A DNA stretch of 64,000 bases from Liopterus haemorrhoidalis (Eukaryota > Arthropoda > Insecta > Coleoptera > Dytiscidae): positions 2,294,001 through 2,358,000 of the forward strand of contig OZ020611.1 of assembly GCA_963971575.1 (NCBI GenBank), written 5' to 3'. The position numbers and the translations under genes were made by a program. Position 1 is the first letter of the stretch. The number at the start of each line of letters is the position of its first letter. Under the pieces are notes generated by a model. It did no database searches. It was not told the origin of the DNA and saw nothing but the letters and a program-made list of their open reading frames with translations. Of this stretch, positions 56,291 through 64,000 are shown in pieces.

Positions 56291-56668
56291 TTTATCTTTT
56301 AGTTGCTCTTGTTGACGTCCGGCACCTTTCTTATTCGAACCGGAACGGTGCGTGCGCCACAGTATTGTTTATTATAGTTTTGTTGTTTCGAAATGTGTGG
56401 GTAGAAAATAACTTATGGATACTCAAATAAATAAACTATTTATACTAGTATAGAATTTAAACTGTTTATTTCTGTTACTCGAACTGTCCACCTGATGTTA
56501 TTGTTTCAGTCAACAAATGTCATCACAAATGATTCTTTCAATTTTGACTCTTGATGACAAATGACGATCAAGTACATTTTATTAATGTCTATATTTGTTT
56601 TCAGTGCTTTACGTTTGATAAGTCAGTGACTATCAACTATGGGAATAGTTTGCTTGTTTTACCAGACA
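56291..56668. other. noncoding interval
   Basis: Nothing recognised. Confidence 0.35.
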
Positions 56669-56873
56669 TTATTATTATTATTATTATTACAATATTAATT
56701 AGAAAAATTACAATATTTCACATTGTTGTGATACAGGAAAGTTGAAAGAAACAAAACAATTTGATAAACAACTAAAATCAAACAATAACAAATATGAAAA
56801 GTGTACAAAACAGAAAATTTCAGTTTATGGGGATAGTAGCAACTGATTGTAAAGGTCCAGTCTATTTTTAAAA
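56669..56873 (-). pseudogene. CR1-like LINE, 3' part after the Helitron
   Basis: On the minus strand the sequence after the Helitron continues with the FKNRLD-like C-terminal word (one base out of frame) and ends in ATT repeats (56669-56688). It is the other side of the LINE at 58746-59285. Confidence 0.6.
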
Positions 56874-58745
56874 CTAGTGCACCCGTTGCCAACTGTGTTG
56901 GCAAACAAATCATTACCTTAATGTGGAACTTGCTCGACACCTCAGACTTCTTTCTCTAGCCATACGCCTAACTTCATCCAATTCAAATTGAATCAACTCC
57001 TCGCCCATTATTAAAAACTGGACAAATAATGAGCATTAATCCGAATTATTAATTCATTAACTTTTTAAGATGGGAAAACGATTAATTTTCACTCAGTGCA
57101 TTATATTTATAATGTTAAAACTAAAAATGATTTGAGACGTTAAATTTAAAATATATTTATTAAAATTAATTTTCCATTTTCTTATATAATATAAAAATAC
57201 GCACACGGAAAAAACGCACACGGATTAATACGCACACGGAAAAAAGCACAAATGAAAAAATACACACACGGCAAAAAGGGCACACGGAAAAAAGCGTACT
57301 TACACTATATCTCAAATCAGGGGGTAGATTTACAATATCCCACTGAACACTGCGCATGCGTCACACACACGTCATTTGTTCAATATACAGAGATTCTAAA
57401 CAGGTGGGACTGTGCAGAACTTTTAAAACAATTTTTAGGTGGTTTATAAAAAAAAATAAAATAAACAGTTATCAACCATAACCTAAGATAGTGCTTTTAA
57501 GGTGAATCACTGTCCCTGGCCCTGCACAGAACAGTTAAAATACAATTTATTTTTAGGTGGTTTATAAAAAAAAAATAAACAGTTATCAACCATAACCTAA
57601 AATGTGCTTTTAAGGTGAATCACTGTCCCTAGCCCTGCACAGAACAGTTAAAATACAATTTATTTTTAGGTGGTTTATAAAAAAAAAAAAAAACAGTTAT
57701 CAACCATAACCTAAGATAGTGCTTTTAAGGTGAATCTAACCTAAACTAAAAGGTAAATGATATTTTAATGTGATAAATAAACAGAAACCATTGTTTTAGA
57801 GCCACTGATAATTCTTGAATTATTTAGTGTAGTCGTTATGTGCTGCCATCTGTATAGAGTTTGCAGTGGGATATTGTAAATCTTGTCCTATAAATCGTAA
57901 AAATAAAAAAATAATAAAGCATTGAAAAAATAATAATAAAGAAAAAAAAGTCACATTTTTCTTACTTTCATCAAAACCAAATATTTTTTAAAATAATTAT
58001 TTTTCTGCTAATAATAATTTTAATCAAAAATGTCGGCCAATGTTTACAATATCCCCCTTCAAACTTTATACAGATGGCAGCACATAACGACTACACTAAA
58101 TAATTCAAGAATTGTCAGTGGCTCTAAAACAATGGTTTCTAGAAGCGAGCTAACCATCTTTTAGTTTAATGACAAAACACTATCTTAGGTTAGGTTAGGT
58201 TAGTTAGTGTTTGGTTAGAAGAAGCCGAGCGAAGCGAGCTACCCATCTTCTAGTTTAATGACATAAATAAAAGTTCTGCACAGGGTCACTTGTTTAGAAT
58301 CTCTGTATATTAAACAAATGACATGTATTTGACGCATGCGCAAGTGTGAAGTGGGATGTTGTAAACACTTACCAAATTAATAATTGTGAAGTGATTTTTT
58401 AATGAAAAACACAACTGTCATTTTTACTAATTTATTGTCAACACTCAAAACAAAAATCACAGCACACTACTGTCCAATACATAAACAATAATTTCTTACA
58501 ATTCTATCAATTATTATAAAAAGTGTTCGTAGAATATTCACTATTATTGTATCTTATAATAATTATAAAAAGTGTTCGTAGAAAATTCACTATTATTGCA
58601 TCAACAATATATTTTAAACAATTTTGACATAAATAATTAACATATGCGCGCCTCTATCGGGGAATGAAGAAACGACCGGTCGAACATACAAACATGTGTC
58701 CGGTCGAACATACGAACATACAAACAAGCGTATTATATTATAGGA
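56874..58745 (-). mobile_element. non-autonomous Helitron, copy 1 (minus)
   Basis: Read on the minus strand it starts TCCTATAATATAATACGC after an A and ends with the hairpin TTGCCAAC-ACA-GTTGGCAA, about 8-10 bases, then CTAG before a T. These are the classical Helitron ends with A|T insertion and no target duplication. No Rep/helicase ORF. Inside: CACACGGAAAAAA repeats (57200-57290), a tandem array (57417-57745) and an inverted pair (57780-57890 with 58050-58141). Confidence 0.88.
57417..57745. repeat. three tandem units of about 110 bp inside the Helitron
   Basis: Units carry TTTTTAGGTGGTTTATAAA, AACAGTTATCAACCATAACC and GCTTTTAAGGTGAATCACTG. The other two Helitron copies have only one unit. 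Confidence 0.88.
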
Positions 58746-59285
58746 TTGTTTACACTTGGGGCAGACACTACACTTCCAGGTAGATTGTTCCAGTCATTAA
58801 ACACTCGGTTTGAAAGAAACTTGGCCCGAACGTTCTTACGGAACTTTTCGTGACATAACTTTAACGAATGTCCACGTAAACGAGAGTCTACATTAAGTAC
58901 AAACAAACCAGTAAGATCAGCATCAAAATTCCGATGAAGTACACGGTAGGTAGTTATAAGATCACCACGACTTCTGTGGTTTTCCAGTTTGGGCAAATTT
59001 AAGTCTTCGAAGTCTCTCATCATAGGGAAGTCTGTTGAAACTAAATGGTAAGCACGTAGCATATCTCTGGACTCTTTCCATAATGTCAATATCTTTTCTA
59101 AGACTTGGTGACCAAACAGAAACGGCGAATTCTAGATGTGGGCGAATATATGTGGTGAAAATTTTGCGTACTAATACAGGAGACGGCCTAGCAAATGCTC
59201 TAGAGATAAGGTACAATACACTATTTGCTTTCTTAACACACTTGATCCCATGTGTAGACCATTGATACTTAATATGAAAGTACAC
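58746..59285 (-). pseudogene. CR1-like LINE C-terminal fragment
   Basis: Minus strand: KCVKKANSVLYLISRAFARP, TYIRPHLEFAVSVWSPSLRK, MERVQRYATCLP, then after a frameshift HRSRGDLITTYRVLHRN and SNRVFNDWNNLPGSVVSAPS. It is cut by the Helitron at 58745. Related to, but diverged from, the CR1-like ORF at 44696. Confidence 0.87.
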
Positions 59286-59797
59286 TGCTGAGGGCCATTT
59301 ATTTCTATATGATATAATTTTTTCATACTATTCCGTTTGGGAATTTTGAAATCTTAAAGCTCTTGACAATAACATTTAAAAATTTTCACGTACAGATGCA
59401 GAACATTTGGGTTCAAAGGTGAATACACCTTGTTGTGGAGGAATGTGGCCTGTTGCTCAGAATGTGATCGAGTGGTGGAAGGTAAAGCGTGTAAGGCGTC
59501 GGTAGGCGTACAAGTGGCTCACGGCGTCGACTCACCCGCTAAATTTGGACGCACGCTCTCTTATGTCAACTTGACGTTGCCACCATTACTTAGCTTACGT
59601 GAACGTATTGAATTACATATACACATTCTCTTCTTTTTTCTTTACTCATGCAGAAAGATTTCCAGAAAACATTCCACAACTATGTTGAATAATTCTTCTG
59701 TCATTAAATATGGGCGTTATATGTTTAAAACAACTAATATAAGCAGTGGCGGAGCCGGTTTTTTTTTAGCCGATTATTGGCGGAGCCGGTTACCCTG
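59286..59797. other. noncoding interval
   Basis: A 126-codon frame at 59430-59810 has no recognised domain. About 59420-59600 is GC-richer and may be an unknown repeat or old exon. Confidence 0.35.
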
Positions 59798-59885
59798 GTG
59801 TAATTGTTAATAGACTGGCGTGTTGACTGTTAGACCAAAGTGGCTCGGATTCGAATCCCGGTGATGGCATGAATCTTGTATTTGT
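59798..59885 (+). repeat. tRNA-like SINE piece
   Basis: Box A-like TGGTGTAATTGTTAATA and a perfect box B GGATTCGAATCCCGG, about 45 bases apart. The acceptor stem does not pair. Confidence 0.55.
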
Positions 59886-60080
59886 ATTTGTAGTTTTAAA
59901 GTTTAAAATTATATAATTTAATAAAAATGTATCCTGATTAATGGCCATAGTTGCTAAGAACAAATATATAGTAAAAAAAAAAAAAAATCTCTAGCGGGGG
60001 GCGGGGGGACGAGATTTGCACCCTTCTCATGTGTTTATTTAAGTGCGTAAGTCATTACTGACATGGCTATTTTGGTAACC

Positions 60081-60222
60081 AGACAACTGGGGCCGTAAGA
60101 CAATTCGGGCCGTTCACAATTGGGGTTTTTCACAACTGGGGCCATTAACAACTGGGGCGATGCACAATTCGGGCCGTTCACAATTGGGGCTTTTGACAAC
60201 TGGGGCCATAACTATAAGGGCT
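60081..60222. repeat. minisatellite, about 17-bp units
   Basis: About eight units alternating ACAACTGGGGCC and ACAATTCGGGCCGTT forms, just upstream of Helitron copy 2. Confidence 0.88.
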
Positions 60223-60243
60223 AGAGTCTTCTTTTATTTTAAA

Positions 60244-61580
60244 TCCTATAATATAATACGCCTGTTTGTATGTTCGTATGTTCGACTGGACGCCTGTTTG
60301 TATGTTCGACCGGTCGTTTCTTCATTCCCCGATAGAGGCGCGCATATGTTAATTATTTATGTCAAAATTGTTTAAAATATATTGTTGATGCAATAATAGT
60401 GAATTTTCTACGAACACTTTTTATAATAATTGATAGAATTGTAAGAAATTATTGTTTATGTATTGGACAGTAGTGTGCTGTGATTTTTGTTTTGAGTGTT
60501 GACAATAAATTAGTAAAAATGACAGTTGTGTTTTTCATTAAAAAATCACTTCACAATTATTAATTTAGTTGTGAAATACACGGATCGGTTTTTTTACGAA
60601 ACAAAACACAGAAAAACGTTATCCTTCCGTGATATTCGACATTTTTGATTAAAATTATTATTAGCAGAAAAATATTAATTTTAAATAATATTTGGTTTTG
60701 ATGAAAGTAAGAAAAATGAGACTTTTTTTTTCTTTATTATTATTTTTTCAATGCTTTATTATTTTTTTATTTTTACGATTTATAGGACAAGATTTACAAT
60801 ATCCCACTGCAAACTCTATACAGATGGCAGCACATAACGACTATACTAAATAATTCAAGAATTATCAGTGGCTCTAAAACAATGGTTTCTGTTTATTTAT
60901 CACATTAAAATATCATTTACCTTTTAGTTTAGGTTAGATTCACCTTAAAAGCACTATCTTAGGTTATGGTTGATAACTGTTTATTTTTTTTTATTTTTTT
61001 ATAAACCACCTAAAAATAAATTGTGTTTTAAAAGTTCTGCACAGTCCCACCTGTTTAGAATCTCTGTATATTGAACAAATGACGTGTGTGTGACGCATAC
61101 GCAGTGTTCAGTGGGATATTGTAAATCTACCCCCTGATTTGAGATATAGTGTAAGTACGCTTTTTTCCGTGTGCTCTTTTTGCCGTGTGTGTATTTTTTC
61201 ATGTGTGCTTTTTTCCGTGTGCGTATTAATCCGTGTGCGTTTTTTCCGTGTGCGTATTTTTATATTATATAAGAAAATGGAAAATTAATTTTAATAAATA
61301 TATTTTAAATTTAACGTCTCAAATCATTTTTAGTTTTAACATTATAAATATAATGCAATGAGTGAAAATGAATCGTTTTCCCATCTTAAAAAGTTAATGA
61401 ATTAATAATTCGGATTAATGCTCATTATTTGTCCAGCTTTTAATAATGGGCGAAGAGTTGATTCAATTTGAATTGGATGAAGTTAGGCGTATGGCTAGAG
61501 AAAGAAGTCTGAGGTGTCGAGCAAGTTCCACATTAAGGTAATGATTTGTTTGCCAACACAGTTGGCAACGGGTGCACTAG
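60244..61580 (+). mobile_element. non-autonomous Helitron, copy 2 (plus)
   Basis: Starts TCCTATAATATAATACGC after an A, ends with the same hairpin and CTAG before a T. 1337 bp, no ORF. It is the reverse of copy 1 with one tandem unit. Confidence 0.9.
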
Positions 61581-63309
61581 TTAAAAGTAATTATTTTATA
61601 AGTTGGCATAAATTAAATTGCGTGTTCTTTTGAAAAAAAATAAATGTTTTAATGGTTTAATTAAGAACATTTTGGTGGGAATTAGAATAAATAAAAAAAT
61701 TGTATTTTAAGGGTTGGCTTAAGAAAATTTTCGTGATAATTTGATTAAAAAGAAATTGTATTTTAAGAGTTATGTTAAGTAAAATTTGATGCTCTTTTGA
61801 CTGTCCTCCTAACAGGAGGCCTTATCTCACCTCGGGCTGTCGAGCCAATGATGATGATGAATTTTTGCAAACATTATTGTATTATGTATTGTATGGTTTT
61901 TGTATTATCGAGCTTACAATATTTGTCTGACTGACTAGAGAACTGGGTAGCTATAGCTGTGTTTTGATGCGAGCGCACCTCGTAATTAAGTACACTTGTA
62001 AGTCACTAGATGGAAGCACGTGGATGATTCTTTCAAAAATTATAGAAATTTATTTTTTTTAATATAAGGCGATTATAAATTAAAGGCGTGACGCCAGAGA
62101 ATTCACTGTGCCACCAAACATTATTTTATAAAATAGCCTAATGTAAAAATTTACTTGTGCCATCTGTTGAAGAAAAGTTGAACTATTGAACTTTTTTAAA
62201 AACATATATTCTCATTGTATTGTTTGTAAATATTTTTGTGTCGATCTTGTTTTTGTCTCTATTTTTTTTTTTTACTATTTTTATAAATATAACCTTATTT
62301 TTAGTTTACGGTATTGTTATTGATTTATTTTTGGTAAGTTACAGATTACTTTTTTAAACATATTTATTTCATATAATCATAAAATTTTTATTTCACATTT
62401 TTAGTTCTTTAATGACAATACAAAAAATTTATTTAAACTTAGTTCCAATATTACGAAAATTACATTATTTTTGTACAACTTACCTAATCTTAATTTTTTT
62501 TCCTCGCAGTTCAGTTGGTCCTTTCTTTGTCAACAGAATGCTCTACAAGTTATGAATTAGAAATTTTACAGATTTTAAAGAACGGCATAGGCATTATAAA
62601 ATCTCTGACCTCGGCTTCATTTATATATTTTATAATCGTGCTCACAATTTGTATGAAAATTCACACTTCACATAATTTGTTTTATTAAAAAAAGAAATAA
62701 CGAATAAAACATAAGAAGATTAAAGACAAAAAATAATAAGATTTATTCTGCAGAATTTGATTTTTTTCAGGAGGCCGCACAAATGGCATAAGAGGCCGCA
62801 TCCATGCCCTAGGTTAAGATTCTAAAAAAAGTAAACCGCTTTAGTAGTGGTCAATTATAGTATTTTCGCAAACAACTCATTAATTTATTTTTTTCACCCG
62901 CAATTTTGTAACCTTTGCCAAAATAAAAATTACACTAACCTATTTTTATCCAAAACAAACAAATAACATTATTTATAATTTCACCATAAAAATTAAACAA
63001 AATATTTATTTATTAGATGTGATATGTTAACGACAGTTAGAATATTTTAAATAAAAAAATATTTAAAAAATAATAAGATAAATAAAAGACATGGACCTTA
63101 ATTATTTTTGTTTTTGTAGGTAGGAGTTAAAACAGATGTTGGTTTTGAAAAAATCAAGAGCAGCTGCCGTCAGTGAATCAACACAAAAAAAGAGATATAT
63201 TTAGAGTTAGAGGATATAGTTAAACTCAAAATAGACTGGAAAAATATATTTGGAATGTATAGTTTTCTGTCGATTTGGATATATTTGTCTTCTCGAACGT
63301 TATTACAAA
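61581..63309. other. noncoding AT-rich interval
   Basis: No exon recognised. About 61800-61862 (CCTCCTAACAGGAGGCC and a GATGATGATGA tail) looks like a LINE/SINE 3' end. A DINE-1-like end word (GAAAATTCACACTTCACAT) occurs at 62656-62674. Confidence 0.4.
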
Positions 63310-64000
63310 CTAGTGGACCCATTGCCAACTGTGTTGGCAAACAAATCATTACCTTAATGTGGAACTTGCTCGACGATGATTTGAGACGTTAAATTTAAAA
63401 TATATTTATTAAAATTAATGTTCCATTTTCTTATATAATATAAAAATACGCACACGGAAAAAACGCACACGGATTAATACACACACGGAAAAAAGCACAC
63501 ATGAAAAAACACACACACGGAATAAAGCGTACTTACACTATATCTCAAATCAGTTTGAAATAAATCGTGAGAAACTATTGAACAGTAAAATTTAATTGTT
63601 TGCCCACTTTAATATATTGCGTTCATATTTGGCGGTAGATTTACAATATACCACTGAACACTGCGCATGCGTCACACACACGTCATTTGTTCAATATACA
63701 GAGATTCTAAACAGGTGGGACTGTGCCGAACTTTTAAAACACAATTTATTTTTAGGTGGTTTATAAAAAAATAAAAATAAAGTTATCAACCATAACCTAA
63801 GATAGAGCTTTTAAGGTGAATTTAACCTAAACTAAAAGGTAAATGATATTTTAATGTGATAAATAAACAGAAACCATTGTTTTAGAGCCACTGATAACTC
63901 TTTAGTGTAGTCGTTATGTGCTGCCATCTGTATAGAGTTTGCAGTGGGATATTGTAAATCTTGTCCTAGAAATCGTAGAAACAGGGCCGGCTCAGAGGTC
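63310..64000 (-). mobile_element. non-autonomous Helitron, copy 3 (minus, runs off the window)
   Basis: The 3' end CTAG with the CCAAC/GTTGG hairpin is at 63310-63345, followed by the family body in minus orientation. A short unique insertion lies at about 63553-63640. The 5' end is beyond the window. Confidence 0.85.

Overview
This window looks like AT-rich nuclear DNA of an arthropod, most likely an insect. The one host gene I can identify is a single-LIM muscle protein of exactly the insect Mlp60A type (92 residues, conserved LIM ligands, glycine-rich tail). The rest is a mosaic of transposable elements: mariner, Tc1, pogo/Tigger, hAT, PIF/Harbinger and CACTA-like DNA transposons, Helitrons, DINE-1/Helentron-like repeats with GTCT tracts, several non-LTR retrotransposon clades, tRNA-like SINEs and one intact LTR retrotransposon. 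I see no rRNA gene, no convincing functional tRNA gene and no CRISPR array. The species cannot be named from this sequence.

Layout. 0-5 kb: repeats, MITE-like pieces and one possible first coding exon (1904-2034). 5.2-8.4 kb: the Mlp60A-like gene on the minus strand, with TATA box, 5' noncoding exon, two coding exons and poly(A) signal; its coding intron holds a long inverted repeat. 9-25 kb: decayed LINE, plant-type mariner, THAP-carrying and hAT elements, and two large copies of the DINE-1-like family (a third is a remnant). 25-31 kb: two copies of a CACTG-ended DNA transposon carrying a conserved arthropod ORF, a Tc1 relic, another DINE-1-like copy, and a minisatellite split by a hAT MITE. 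32.4-39.4 kb: a LINE split by a complete Ty3/gypsy element (33216-39068). 40-56 kb: Tigger/pogo, three DINE-1-like copies, a third THAP element, CR1-, RTE- and jockey-like LINEs and a mariner carrying a MITE. 56.6-64 kb: a CR1-like LINE split by a Helitron, plus two further Helitron copies.

The outstanding object is the Ty3/gypsy element. It has two 236-bp LTRs that read as identical, a 4-bp target duplication, intact gag and a 1495-codon pol joined by a TAATG overlap. After protease, reverse transcriptase, RNase H, integrase and a GPY/F module, pol runs on in frame into an AT-hook-like basic patch, a complete TARG1/OARD1-type macrodomain (about residues 1196-1333) and an acidic tail. Both residues matching the catalytic Lys and Asp of TARG1 are kept, 41 residues apart as in the human enzyme. 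This suggests a young retrotransposon that captured an ADP-ribose hydrolase.

A second unusual pattern is in the DINE-1/Helentron-like family. Its copies share both flanks but carry different tRNA-like segments (box A plus box B) at the same internal position. A third point is that the widespread arthropod ORF near 30 kb sits inside elements with CACTG-type ends and 3-bp target duplications, which places it with CACTA/EnSpm transposons.
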